A DNA stretch of 48,391 nt from Oscillospiraceae bacterium (GTDB lineage Bacteria; Bacillota; Clostridia; Oscillospirales; CAG-272): assembly GCA_015064785.1 (NCBI GenBank), contig SVRM01000014.1, forward strand, positions 1 through 48,391, given 5' to 3'. Positions 1 through 8,490 of the stretch are shown piece after piece. Each line of letters opens with the position of its first letter. Positions within the stretch are counted from its first letter, which is position 1. The notes beneath the pieces are model-generated. The model was not told the DNA's origin and did not search any database. It saw only the letters and a program-made list of their open reading frames with translations. Made by a program: the position numbers and the translations under genes.

Positions 1-1323
1 GAAAGCATCGCGCGGCATGACGGAATCGGGGGCATCCATTAAGGTGTAAAGGTCAAGGAATAGCCCCTTTTCCGCAAGATTATCTGTGTGGAAAGCACCA
101 CCAAGCTCGACAATGACATCGGGAACCTCACCTGCAACAATTTCCAGCGCAAGCACATCGGCGGGAGAAGCATAGCCGGAATAGTCGTGCAGAACAACGC
201 GGTAATCCTCCGATTCACGGTTGAACGCGACGGCAAATGGCTGCATATCTGCCATGTTTTCGACATATGCTACGTTAATAAGATATTTGGGAACCACTTC
301 TTCCGGCGGAATCGGTGTCATGACACACAGGCGCGGTGCACGCGTGACCGGGTCACGTTCGGCACGGACAGCAAGTGTGGATGAGAGAACGATCAGCGGA
401 CGAGCTTCATATTGCGTCAGATCGGAGTTGACCCAACTACAGAGCAGTGTCGGCTCTGCATCGGTTGTATTCCAACCGTATAGCCCAATGTCATTGCTGT
501 AAAACAGATCATAGCCGGGCGCAAAATGGACATCTGCGTTTTGCAGCTGTATCGTCTTTGGCAGGGTGATGGCATCCGCAAAATCCTGCTTGCTGTCATC
601 AATGCGCTGCAGGGTCGTCTTGATATCCCCGGACATCGGATTGCGTTTGATAAATGCACCGTAGACATGACCGTCTGCCGAAGTGAAAATATTGTCAAGA
701 GACATATCTGCCGCGATCTCGTATAAGCGCATTCCGTCGGACGAGACGGCAACGATTGTATGGAGGGAACGCAGATATATGGTTTGGGTAATTTCATCAT
801 ACTGTATTTCGTCGATGAAAAAATGGGATCGGTTTTCAGTGATATTTTGAAACAGGGATCGGATGTCGATTTCCCATAAAACGGTATTGTCTGATGCGAC
901 ATGGCGCAGGACATATGCTTCCGAATCGGCTGTCTCATTTGCTGTCAATAAAACCTTAAGAGAACCGTCTGTGCCGTAGGGAAGATGATGCTGTATCTGC
1001 TGATTTTCGCTGTCCTGTTCTGTCGATTCTGGTGTTACCGTAAAAGTACGTTCCTCCATATCAAAGGTAACAGAAACGGCTTCTTCTTTTTGGGGATTAT
1101 CAGAAATCTTACGTTGCCCGGAAAAACGGAAGTTTGTTCCGTCAAATGTGTAGGTGTCAAGGGTACCTGTGACCTGATCCGGAAGACGGTAATACTCGGA
1201 TTTCCAAACATGATCAACGGAAGAGCGTTCTGCGGTAATCGGGCGCGGCTGATGGGTGCTATTGCAGGCAACCATCGAGCATAACAGCAAAACGGCCAAA
1301 AACAGTGCAAATATTCGTTTCAT
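1..1323 (-). CDS. Lipoprotein with solute-binding-like region, C-terminus off the left edge
   Basis: The reading frame is open from an ATG at 1323 to the left edge, so the 3' end is missing. It begins MKRIFALFLAVLLLC and has a lipoprotein signal peptide with its Cys at residue 19 (SMVAC). The start is supported by AAAGGAG seven bases upstream. The sequence parallels the next gene along its length, for example VDHVWKSEY after the signal peptide, NADVHFAPGYDLFYSNDIG in the middle and AFNRESEDYRVVLHDY before the edge. That last stretch resembles the start of a family 1 extracellular solute-binding domain. It is therefore a tandem paralogue, presumably anchored on the outer face of the membrane. 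The N-terminal ~380 residues look beta-rich and may form a propeller-like domain, which is an inference. The ligand is unknown and no ABC permease is adjacent. It has its own promoter and is separated from the upstream paralogue by a terminator. Confidence 0.8.
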   Translation of the reverse strand, partial: MKRIFALFLAVLLLCSMVACNSTHQPRPITAERSSVDHVWKSEYYRLPDQVTGTLDTYTFDGTNFRFSGQRKISDNPQKEEAVSVTFDMEERTFTVTPESTEQDSENQQIQHHLPYGTDGSLKVLLTANETADSEAYVLRHVASDNTVLWEIDIRSLFQNITENRSHFFIDEIQYDEITQTIYLRSLHTIVAVSSDGMRLYEIAADMSLDNIFTSADGHVYGAFIKRNPMSGDIKTTLQRIDDSKQDFADAITLPKTIQLQNADVHFAPGYDLFYSNDIGLYGWNTTDAEPTLLCSWVNSDLTQYEARPLIVLSSTLAVRAERDPVTRAPRLCVMTPIPPEEVVPKYLINVAYVENMADMQPFAVAFNRESEDYRVVLHDYSGYASPADVLALEIVAGEVPDVIVELGGAFHTDNLAEKGLFLDLYTLMDAPDSVMPRDAF

Positions 1324-1363
1324 GGTGGTACTCCTTTCAAAGCATTACAATTATCGTATTACA

Positions 1364-1392
1364 AGTATAACACAAAAAATCACAAATGTCAA
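1364..1392 (-). promoter_or_regulatory. Sigma-A promoter of the left-edge lipoprotein gene
   Basis: Read on the minus strand there is TTGACA at 1392-1387, a 17-base spacer and TATACT at 1369-1364. The predicted start is near 1357, about 35 bases before the ATG at 1323. Confidence 0.75.
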
Positions 1393-1417
1393 TATAAAAC
1401 GTTACATATGATAACAA

Positions 1418-1457
1418 TTAATAAAAGAAAAGGATTGCCGCAAAACAGCAATCCTTT
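1418..1457 (-). terminator. Rho-independent terminator after the 1469-3832 lipoprotein gene
   Basis: On the minus strand AAAGGATTGC pairs with GCAATCCTTT around a 9-base loop (arms 1448-1457 and 1429-1438). A T-rich tail follows (TTTTCTTTTATT). It lies just past the stop codon at 1469. Confidence 0.8.
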
Positions 1458-1468
1458 GGCGTGTAGTA

Positions 1469-3832
1469 TCAGCTGTGTTCGGAGACGTAAATGGAGACGC
1501 GGCTCTGGATGATTTTGACGGTTTCATCCAAGGATTTTGCGCCGGCAAAGTAGGCGGAGGCGTCCTCACGGATCAATTCCATGATTTCGGTATCGGTGTC
1601 GGCGACAAGCGTAATGCTGTCAAGAATTGTTCGCAGTTCCGCTTCATCTTCCTCGGACATATGACCGAAGACGCCGCCGGATGCGATTTCATCCTGGAGC
1701 CATGTCTGATCTTCGAGATTGAATTCTTCATTCTCTCCGATGGAGGTACCGGACCAGCCGTTTTCGCGGAAGACATAATAATTGCGGGATTCTTCCTCAA
1801 ACATGCGGTCAAGTGCGGCACGAGCGGACGGGAACCCGGATCTGTGATAGTAAAAGTCTTCTCCGGGGTCGCCGAAGGTACGCATAATAAATTCCCATGC
1901 ACCGTCGGGCGTGTTGGAATCCGCCGTAATGGCGTATTTCTGATGCGGCTGGATCGCAGTACCGGAAACCGCATTGGGATCTGCGGTCGGATAACCGATG
2001 ACAGCCATGCCTTCGCCGCCGAAATCGTAGTACTTTGTTTTCAGATAATCACTGATTTCGTAAAGGTGTGACTCCTCTTTCAATACCAGTGTGCCGTCCC
2101 GGAATTTCTCTCCGGTTCCGTTTTCCAGATCAGCCGCATTGAGAATCGGACAGCTCTGGCAGAACTGAAGAAGTGCCGCAAACCGCCCGTCATCAAAGGA
2201 GCAGGTACCGTTTTCGCGGTCAATGAATGCGCTGAGCGAGTATGGAAGGAGATTGGTCAGCATCTGCATACCGGGATCGGTCGGATGCTCGGGATCGGTG
2301 CTGATGTACATGGAGAACAGGTATTGCTCCGGTGACAATGTGTTCTGCAAGGTCAGAATGTCGTCCAGCGTCCAAAGCTGCCGGTCACCGACCACATCAG
2401 TATAGCCATAGAGTGTACGCAGGGAAAAGCCGGAAACCAGCACCGGCAGGGAAGCGTTCTCTGCTTCAAACGGCGCAAGGACGCACGGCAGAAAGTCGTC
2501 CCGTGTCATAAGTGCACCCGGCGCATCCATGAATGAATACAGATCGCAAAACAGTCCTTTTTCAGCGAGATTGTCCATGTCGAAGATGTTTCCGCTGTCG
2601 ACGATGATATCGGGAATGTCACCGGCCATGATTTCGCGGTTCAGCACATCCGCAGCAGTTCCGCTGTCATCGTAATACGAGGAATAGTCCTTGAGTACCA
2701 CGCGATATTTCTCGGATTCGCGGTTGAAGGCGACGGCATAGCCTTGCATTTCGTTGGAACCGTTTTCGGAATAGGCAACTTCGATCAGATACTTCGGTAC
2801 AACTTCTTCCGGCGGCATCGGTGTCATGATGCACAGCTGCGGTTCACCTGTTACGGGATCATAATCCGTGCGCAGTGCAAGAGCGTCCGACAGCAGTGTC
2901 AGATTGCGTGCATTGTTGGCTGTCATATCGGAATTGATCCAGTTGCAAATCAGGGTCGGCTCTGCTTCGCCAATATTCCAGCCGTACAGTCCGGTGTCGT
3001 TGCTGTAGAACAGGTCATAGCCGGGGGCTGTATGAATATCGGCATTCTGAATCTGAACGGTTTCGGGAAGCGTCACTGCTTCACCGAGGGAACCCGCCGC
3101 GTCGTTGATCGGCTTCATAACAGAACCGCCGGAACCTGTGATCGGGTCGAATTCGTAAAAGATTGTGTAAACGGTGCCATCGCCGGTGGAGAAAATATTG
3201 TCAAGATAATTGTCAAGCGCGATTTCATAAAGGCGCTTGCCGTCCGGGGAAATGGCAGCAATGTTCTGATCGGAGCAGAGATATACCGTTCCCGTTGTGC
3301 TGTTTTGCAGGACATCATTGATGTAAAACCACGGTCTGTCACCGGATAACTGCTCAAACTGCGCCTTGGCATCGATCTCCCAAAGAACCGCATCTGTGCC
3401 GTCGACGCGGCAGAGCGTATAGGATTCTTCGTGTGTGTTTTCATTGAATTCCGAGTATAGACGGATGGCGCCGCCTTCATAAGGAAGATCATACTGCGCC
3501 CAGCGGGTTTGTTCTTCTTCCGCCGTTTCTATGGGTGTTACAGTGAATTCGTGGGTTTTCAGATGGAAGGTCAGCGTGACCGGTTCTGTCTGATATGGCT
3601 CCTCGGAGACAACATGTGTCCCCGAAAAGGTCAGAAGATCACCGTCCAGCGTATACGGATCGGGCGTGCCGCGGACGTTTTCGGGATAGTGGATGTATTC
3701 CGAGCGCCAGACATGATCAACGGCGACGGGACCGTCCTGCGTGCTGTCGATGTCCGGTGTATCGGTGTTATTGCATGAGGGTAATGTGGCGAGCAGCAAT
3801 GCGGTAAGCAGAAGCGCGAGTGTTCGTTTCAT
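1469..3832 (-). CDS. Large lipoprotein with C-terminal solute-binding-protein domain
   Basis: This 787-residue protein starts MKRTLALLLTALLLATLPSC, a lipoprotein signal with the lipidated Cys at residue 20. I chose the ATG at 3832 because GGAGG lies eight bases upstream; an ATG five codons earlier overlaps that ribosome binding site and is unlikely. Residues ~25-360 form a beta-rich region without a motif I can name securely. From about residue 365 the sequence resembles family 1 extracellular solute-binding proteins: AFNRESEKYRVVLKDY, then DIPDIIVD, and near the C-terminus TPDGAWEFIMRTFGDPG, the usual AWEF helix. The protein is about twice the length of a transport-type binding protein. There is no permease or ATPase in the window, so a sensing or capture role is as likely as import. 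It is a paralogue of the genes on both sides. A terminator follows; a TATAAT lies at 3875-3870 without a clear -35. Confidence 0.8.
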   Translation of the reverse strand: MKRTLALLLTALLLATLPSCNNTDTPDIDSTQDGPVAVDHVWRSEYIHYPENVRGTPDPYTLDGDLLTFSGTHVVSEEPYQTEPVTLTFHLKTHEFTVTPIETAEEEQTRWAQYDLPYEGGAIRLYSEFNENTHEESYTLCRVDGTDAVLWEIDAKAQFEQLSGDRPWFYINDVLQNSTTGTVYLCSDQNIAAISPDGKRLYEIALDNYLDNIFSTGDGTVYTIFYEFDPITGSGGSVMKPINDAAGSLGEAVTLPETVQIQNADIHTAPGYDLFYSNDTGLYGWNIGEAEPTLICNWINSDMTANNARNLTLLSDALALRTDYDPVTGEPQLCIMTPMPPEEVVPKYLIEVAYSENGSNEMQGYAVAFNRESEKYRVVLKDYSSYYDDSGTAADVLNREIMAGDIPDIIVDSGNIFDMDNLAEKGLFCDLYSFMDAPGALMTRDDFLPCVLAPFEAENASLPVLVSGFSLRTLYGYTDVVGDRQLWTLDDILTLQNTLSPEQYLFSMYISTDPEHPTDPGMQMLTNLLPYSLSAFIDRENGTCSFDDGRFAALLQFCQSCPILNAADLENGTGEKFRDGTLVLKEESHLYEISDYLKTKYYDFGGEGMAVIGYPTADPNAVSGTAIQPHQKYAITADSNTPDGAWEFIMRTFGDPGEDFYYHRSGFPSARAALDRMFEEESRNYYVFRENGWSGTSIGENEEFNLEDQTWLQDEIASGGVFGHMSEEDEAELRTILDSITLVADTDTEIMELIREDASAYFAGAKSLDETVKIIQSRVSIYVSEHS

Positions 3833-3963
3833 ATGGGCATCCTCCATTTCGTTATGTTCTGCAACTACAATTATATATTACCGCGAAAATATGAAGCTGA
3901 TATTCTAAATATGTAAATAATAAATGAACGCAAACAGAAGAAATCACAAGAAAGCGGAAGCGG

Positions 3964-5826
3964 TCAGTTCGCATCCGTCTGCTTCACACCGAGAAAGCCC
4001 TCCAGTACGGCGCGCTGATCGCGGTCAAAGCGGACATAGTACGCGCCTTCCTGTTTGGCGGCATCGGCAAAGTTGGCATTGGTCATCGGATCAAAGGTTT
4101 CGGGGTCCTGATCTTTTGGATAGGCAAAGGAGATCTGATGTCCGTGCCGGACGGCATACGCGCCGTACATCGCATCCAGCTGACCCGAGAGAAGCTCGTT
4201 TATAACAGAGAAGCCCTCATTCGCACCGGAGCGCAGGGTTTCGGCTGTTTCTGTGCGCAGGGCAAAGCGGATGAACTTCCACGCGCCGTCGGGATCGGCG
4301 GCGGATGTCGGGATGGCAAAGCCGAGCACCGGCTCAACCGATGCCTGTTCCGGGAACAGATCATGGCTCAGAACCGAAATCAGATATTCTGCGGCGGATC
4401 TGATGTAAGGGTACGTTTTTTCCTCCGTCGGCGCCTCGTCCAGCTGCACTGCCGCACGCAGGCAGAAGACGTTCAGTGCGTCGTCTTCCGATTCAAACGC
4501 AGACAGGATGCCCGGGACAAGCGCTTCGCGGTCGATGACCGTATCGCTGTTAAGGTAGGAATTGAGGTCGAGCACCGCCATGCCGTCCGGAACCGGCCAG
4601 AACCGCCCGACAAACAGCAGATCAGATTCCGACGGATCATCGGTATAAACGATGCGGTACAGTCCGTTGTCGGTGTTGAAGGCAACGACTGTTTCCTGCA
4701 AGGTGTGAACGGTTTCCTCGGCATATAGATGAAGCTCATGCTTTTGGGGGGCGGTGTATGCTGCATACGGATCAAACAGCGTCAGAGAAACCGCGCCGGT
4801 GTCAAAATTCTTTGTCAGTGCATACACGCGGGCGCTCCCGTCGCTGTCACATGCCACATAGGTCTCGCGGATGGAGGCATCGGTAAAGCCGGAGCGCACC
4901 CAGTTGACAAGCAGCGTTTCGGAAACAGTGCCATCGTCGCCGGCATGACGTTTTACAAAACCTTCCGGTGTATGCTCAAACCATGCTCTATTGTCGGAAG
5001 GATGCATACGATAGCCGGACCAGAGCGGTTCGGATGCTTTGGCAAATGCATGTGCCGCGGGATCGTAGCGGTAATACGCCCATTCGGCAATATCGGTTCT
5101 GCGGTCGGCAAACCAGACGCTGCCGCCTTCACCGTTGACGAGAATGCCGCTCGCGTTTTCTGTTTTGATCCACGGCAGGCAATCAAGGACGCTTGCGTCA
5201 CTGTCGAGAATGAGGATCTGGATTTCCGGCTCAGACAGGTACAGATATCCGGTTTTGTCATCGCGGTGAAGATGGACCATATGCGTATATCCGTCGTTAA
5301 ACAGTGCGCTGACTGACTGTGTGAAGCGGATATTGCCTCCCGCATCTGCTGCAAGCAGAAGCGTGTCAGAGGTGACAAGGTCTTCCGGGTTTTCGGGGTT
5401 CGGATAGGAATGAATCTCTAAAAGCTGTATCGCACCGCCGTCAGACAGCGGAATGTGTGTGCGCAGATAGACATCGCTGTCCGGAATCTCAACCATTGGA
5501 GTCAGCGGTTCAGGATACAGAAGGTTGGAGCCAAGGTCCCAGATCAGAGCTGTGTGTGTGTCGGGAATTGCACCGGTCAGTACCAGCGTCTCGCCGACAA
5601 CCGTGAAGCGCGGCGGAATCAGCGTATCTGTGCTGACTTCCGTTGGCAGGAGTACCGATTGCGTATAGCAGGTACCGTCAGGATTGTGCGGCGTTCGGAT
5701 CTGCACATGGGTGGGTGTTTCTGTTTCGTTGATCTCCGGCGGCGGCTGTGCGCAGGCGGACAAAACAAGCATCAGCAGGGAAAGCAGGATTGGGAGCAAA
5801 TGTTTTTGAAAACAGCAGTGTTTCAT
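3964..5826 (-). CDS. Diverged third lipoprotein of the solute-binding-like group
   Basis: This 620-residue protein has a lipoprotein signal peptide (LLMLVLSACA, Cys at residue 25) and an AAAGGAA ribosome binding site six bases before the ATG. It shares the architecture of the two downstream genes but is about 170 residues shorter. The loss is in the C-terminal half. AFNTDNGLYRIVYTDD matches the entry to the solute-binding domain, and PDGAWKFIRFALRTETAE is the late AWEF-like helix. Residues between these are fewer and more acidic than in the 787-residue relative, so the binding lobes may be reduced. No transporter partner is nearby. I see no convincing terminator between this gene and the next one on the minus strand, so some read-through is possible. 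The ligand is unknown. Confidence 0.75.
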   Translation of the reverse strand: MKHCCFQKHLLPILLSLLMLVLSACAQPPPEINETETPTHVQIRTPHNPDGTCYTQSVLLPTEVSTDTLIPPRFTVVGETLVLTGAIPDTHTALIWDLGSNLLYPEPLTPMVEIPDSDVYLRTHIPLSDGGAIQLLEIHSYPNPENPEDLVTSDTLLLAADAGGNIRFTQSVSALFNDGYTHMVHLHRDDKTGYLYLSEPEIQILILDSDASVLDCLPWIKTENASGILVNGEGGSVWFADRRTDIAEWAYYRYDPAAHAFAKASEPLWSGYRMHPSDNRAWFEHTPEGFVKRHAGDDGTVSETLLVNWVRSGFTDASIRETYVACDSDGSARVYALTKNFDTGAVSLTLFDPYAAYTAPQKHELHLYAEETVHTLQETVVAFNTDNGLYRIVYTDDPSESDLLFVGRFWPVPDGMAVLDLNSYLNSDTVIDREALVPGILSAFESEDDALNVFCLRAAVQLDEAPTEEKTYPYIRSAAEYLISVLSHDLFPEQASVEPVLGFAIPTSAADPDGAWKFIRFALRTETAETLRSGANEGFSVINELLSGQLDAMYGAYAVRHGHQISFAYPKDQDPETFDPMTNANFADAAKQEGAYYVRFDRDQRAVLEGFLGVKQTDAN

Positions 5827-5977
5827 GATGTGTTTCCTTTCTAATCAGTATGGTATGGCCGCTTTGCAGGGCATGAATCCCCTTTTACTGTATATAGACG
5901 CTGAAAATCGAAAAAAGTTCCCTGTTTTTCAAAAATTTCTCTGAAAAATCTGATATTTCTGAAAATCGCTCCGCAAA

Positions 5978-6015
5978 GCAAAAAACCGCCGCGGATGAAT
6001 CATCCGTGACGGTTT
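5978..6015 (-). terminator. Terminator after pfkA
   Basis: On the minus strand AAACCG(tca)CGGATG pairs with CATCCG(cgg)CGGTTT around a 3-base loop. A run of six T follows. It starts 18 bases after the pfkA stop codon. Confidence 0.85.
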
Positions 6016-6032
6016 GTTGTGACGTAAGTGAG

Positions 6033-7094
6033 TTATCTTGCCATCTCATATACGAGATCGTACAAATCCTGGATCTGTTCTGCGCGCATCTGGCAGAATG
6101 CTTCCATTTCTTCGCGTTCCTTGGGATCGAGCGCTGCGATCTGTTCATCGGTCAGCTTCTTCTTGTACATGCGGTCGATATTCTGTGCGTAGTTGATGTC
6201 GTAAGTTACGATATCATAGCCGCGCTGGCAGACGACAACATTGCTCTGACCTGCGAGCAGGCATTCAACGGCCTTCTGACCCATTCTGGATGCAGCAAGA
6301 CGGTCTTCCAGTGTCGGTTTGCCGCCGCGCTGGACATGACCGAGGCGGGTGAAACGGGATTCGATGCCGGTAGCAGCTTCAATGCGTTCGGTGAGGCGTT
6401 CTGCATAGTCGCCGTTGCCTTCTGCAACGATGACGATGAAGCAGTGCTTGCCGGAGTTCTTTTCCTCGATCAGGCGTGCAAAGCATGCCTCTTCATCGAA
6501 GGGAAGCTCGTTGATGCAGACAGCGGATGCGCCGCACGCAACAGCAGTACGCAGGGCGATATGACCTGCATGTCTGCCCATAACTTCAACAACGCTGCAG
6601 CGGTCGTGAGAATCACAGGTATCACGCAGACGGTCACACATTTCAACGACGGTGTTCATTGCGGTATCAAAGCCGATGCAATAGTCAGTTGCAGTGACGT
6701 CGTTGTCAATGGAACCGGGGATACCGATGGTCGGAAGTCCGCGGTTGGAAAGATCGGTAGCACCGCGGAAGGTGCCGTCGCCGCCAATGGCAATGACGCC
6801 GTCAATGCCGCGGTTCTTGCAGTTTGCGATTGCCTTCTGCATACCTTCCTCATAGCGGAATTCATCGCAGCGGGCAGAGTACAGGAATGTACCGCCGCGG
6901 GCAATGATGTTGGAAACGTGACGGGGTGCGAGCACCTTCATATCGTCATCAATCATACCCTTGTAGCCGCCGTAGATACCGACAACCTCAACACCTTTAT
7001 CAAGAGCAGTACGGACAACCGCGCGGACAGCCGCATTCATGCCGGGCGCGTCACCGCCGGAGGTCAGTACACCGATTCTTCTGAACTTTTCCAT
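6033..7094 (-). CDS. pfkA: ATP-dependent 6-phosphofructokinase
   Basis: The 353-residue product is close to the usual ~320-360 residues of bacterial PfkA. It phosphorylates fructose 6-phosphate to fructose 1,6-bisphosphate in the cytoplasm, the committed step of glycolysis. Visible motifs in order are GGDAPGMN (residues ~11-18), GVIAIGGDGTFRGA, GIPGSIDNDVTATDY with the catalytic Asp region, EVMGRHAGHIAL and GHVQRGG. The Gly in GGDGT, rather than the Asp of the pyrophosphate-dependent enzymes, points to ATP as phosphate donor. I chose the ATG at 7094 (MEKFRRIGVL) because GAGGAAA lies seven bases upstream; an in-frame ATG 11 codons earlier has no such site. It is a single-gene unit with its own promoter, a ~205-base leader and a strong terminator. 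Confidence 0.97.
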   Translation of the reverse strand: MEKFRRIGVLTSGGDAPGMNAAVRAVVRTALDKGVEVVGIYGGYKGMIDDDMKVLAPRHVSNIIARGGTFLYSARCDEFRYEEGMQKAIANCKNRGIDGVIAIGGDGTFRGATDLSNRGLPTIGIPGSIDNDVTATDYCIGFDTAMNTVVEMCDRLRDTCDSHDRCSVVEVMGRHAGHIALRTAVACGASAVCINELPFDEEACFARLIEEKNSGKHCFIVIVAEGNGDYAERLTERIEAATGIESRFTRLGHVQRGGKPTLEDRLAASRMGQKAVECLLAGQSNVVVCQRGYDIVTYDINYAQNIDRMYKKKLTDEQIAALDPKEREEMEAFCQMRAEQIQDLYDLVYEMAR

Positions 7095-7299
7095 GGTAAT
7101 TTTCCTCTTTTTCTTATAATACTTCATTGAACCGTCTGCCGGACGGCAGAAAACCGAACCGCGGCGTGGATTCCGCCGACAGAACAGATGCTGCGCAGAT
7201 GGTATGTCCGATGTATATCGGAAATGTAAAATATAAAAATAAAGCTGAGGAATGCATTGACTGCATTCAGCAACGCATCCCGCATAAAAATACTTTTCA
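7095..7299 (-). promoter_or_regulatory. Long structured 5' leader of pfkA
   Basis: The predicted transcript start near 7299 leaves a leader of about 205 bases. It can form several short hairpins on the minus strand: GAATGCA/TGCATTC, TCCGAT/ATCGGA and TCTGCC/GGCAGA. I do not recognise a known riboswitch in it. A 53-codon open frame from 7284 to 7124 has no ribosome binding site and I do not call it a gene. Confidence 0.35.
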
Positions 7300-7305
7300 C
7301 TCTAT

Positions 7306-7334
7306 ATTTTACCACATTTCATCAGAAAAATCAA
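7306..7334 (-). promoter_or_regulatory. Sigma-A promoter of pfkA
   Basis: On the minus strand TTGATT (7334-7329), a 17-base spacer and TAAAAT (7311-7306). The stretch from here to the tRNA promoter at 7496 shows nothing else I can support. Confidence 0.65.
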
Positions 7335-7495
7335 GTGTTTTGAGTAAATTAATTTGTGTTTTGGCAAATTCTTAACAAATGGTGGTGCGGTGCTTGAATA
7401 CATGGAATATGAATGGAATTTTGAGAAAAGGAACTGATATGAGAGAATTCCAATAAGAAACTTTTTGTTTCCCACCAAAATTTCCCGAAATTCTA

Positions 7496-7524
7496 TTGAC
7501 AAACAGAAATATTTATGATATAAT
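7496..7524 (+). promoter_or_regulatory. Sigma-A promoter of the tRNA-Ser gene
   Basis: TTGACA at 7496-7501, a 17-base spacer and TATAAT at 7519-7524, with TG one base before the -10 element. The predicted start is about 30 bases before the tRNA. Confidence 0.85.
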
Positions 7525-7560
7525 AACAATGTTGTCAAGCAACAGCGACCAGAACAATGT

Positions 7561-7652
7561 GGAGAAGTCGCGTAGTTGGTCGAGCGCGCGCGACTGGAAA
7601 TCGCGTAACTACCAAAAATAGTTCGAGAGTTCGAATCTCTCCTTCTCCGCCA
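7561..7652 (+). tRNA. tRNA-Ser (anticodon GGA)
   Basis: The acceptor stem GGAGAAG (7561-7567) pairs with CTTCTCC (7642-7648), followed by discriminator G and an encoded CCA. The anticodon stem CGCGA/TCGCG encloses the loop CTGGAAA, giving anticodon GGA for UCC and UCU codons. A long variable arm (AACTA/TAGTT) and the T arm GAGAGTTCGAATCTCT fit a class II serine tRNA. The gene is 92 bases, single, with its own promoter and terminator. Confidence 0.97.
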
Positions 7653-7688
7653 AAACAAAGGACCGGTATACCGGTCCTTTTGTTTTGG
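7650..7688 (+). terminator. Terminator of the tRNA-Ser gene
   Basis: AAAGGACCGG (7657-7666) pairs with CCGGTCCTTT (7671-7680) around TATA, followed by TGTTTT. Flanking CAAAAC and GTTTTG extend the symmetry, so it can act in both directions. Confidence 0.85.
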
Positions 7689-7767
7689 CGGACATGCGGA
7701 CTGATGAGCGCTGTGCAAGCTGTGTACCGAAAAAATCAAAAAAAAGCATCTTTTTTCGACAAACTAC

Positions 7768-7796
7768 TTGATATATCGGATTATATATGATATAAT
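7768..7796 (+). promoter_or_regulatory. Orphan sigma-A promoter with no gene after it
   Basis: TTGATA at 7768-7773, a 17-base spacer and TATAAT at 7791-7796 with an extended TGA before it. Downstream on this strand there is only a 14-codon frame at 7819 and the spore-gene terminator hairpin at 7868-7899. A short untranslated RNA ending at that hairpin is possible but unproven. Confidence 0.5.
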
Positions 7797-7865
7797 ACTA
7801 AAGGACGATGTGATCCGCATGAGAACACGGTACCGTCTGCGCTCCGTCCGGTATGTTTTATGATA

Positions 7866-7900
7866 AAACACCGGATACCGCCAAACGATACCCGGTGCTT
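7866..7900 (-). terminator. Terminator after the spore-protein gene
   Basis: On the minus strand AGCACCGGGTATCG pairs with GGTATCCGGTGT around a short loop and is followed by TTTTATC. It lies ~75 bases past the stop codon at 7974. Confidence 0.65.
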
Positions 7901-7973
7901 TATGCGAACGGTCACAGAATTCAAAATTAAATACAAGAATTCTGTTTCTTCGGTTCAAAAACGTCTGAAAAAC

Positions 7974-8171
7974 TTACTTCTTCATACCGTTTTCGTAGGA
8001 TTCGATCATCTTTCTGACCATCTGGCCGCCGATAGAACCCGCCTGCTTAGAGGTGAGATCACCGTTGTAGCCCTGCTTCAAAGAAACGCCGACTTCGTTG
8101 GCAGCCTCCATTTTGAACTGGTTCATTGCTTCCTTTGCTTCGGGAACGAGCGTCTTGTTGGACTTGGACAT
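7974..8171 (-). CDS. Small acid-soluble spore protein, alpha/beta type
   Basis: This 65-residue protein is the normal length for the family. These proteins coat and protect DNA in the dormant spore and are degraded by the Gpr protease at germination. The two signatures are present: FKMEAANEVGVSL, which carries the protease cleavage region, and GSIGGQMVRKMIE near the C-terminus. The start follows GAGGAGA at a good distance. A sigma-G-like promoter lies upstream, consistent with forespore expression. The gene is monocistronic. It is strong evidence that the host makes endospores. Confidence 0.95.
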   Translation of the reverse strand: MSKSNKTLVPEAKEAMNQFKMEAANEVGVSLKQGYNGDLTSKQAGSIGGQMVRKMIESYENGMKK

Positions 8172-8284
8172 GACTTATCTCCTCATCATTTCAAAAATTT
8201 CGGACCCGGAAATGTACTCCGGGACCGTTTTTCGTCCGCGCAGTCTCATTTCCTTCGGGAATCCGTTCTTTTGGATTCCGACGT

Positions 8285-8313
8285 TAGTATGAGGCGCGAT
8301 GTACACAGATATG
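8285..8313 (-). promoter_or_regulatory. Candidate sigma-G promoter of the spore-protein gene
   Basis: On the minus strand CATAT (8313-8309) is followed by 17 bases and CATACTA (8291-8285), close to the forespore sigma-G pattern. The ~110-base leader after it contains two hairpins (arms GGAATCC/GGATTCC near 8259-8280 and CCCGGA/TCCGGG near 8203-8222). Confidence 0.5.
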
Positions 8314-8490
8314 TGTGAGAAAATTTGTCAAAATTTTGCGCTGACCGCCGATGCCGGAATGCATGGCGGAGAAACAGGGGCTTGACGATCCGCAAATGAA
8401 CGAGACGATGCGAACGAATGTAAGCCCTCGATACAGGATGGATGCAGATCTGCGAACGGGATACAGGATTTGCATAAAGGAAAAACCGAT

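Noticed and set aside
7124..7284. A 53-codon frame with a hydrophobic stretch in the pfkA leader
   Set aside because: No ribosome binding site and no family resemblance. The predicted transcript start is only 15 bases before its ATG.
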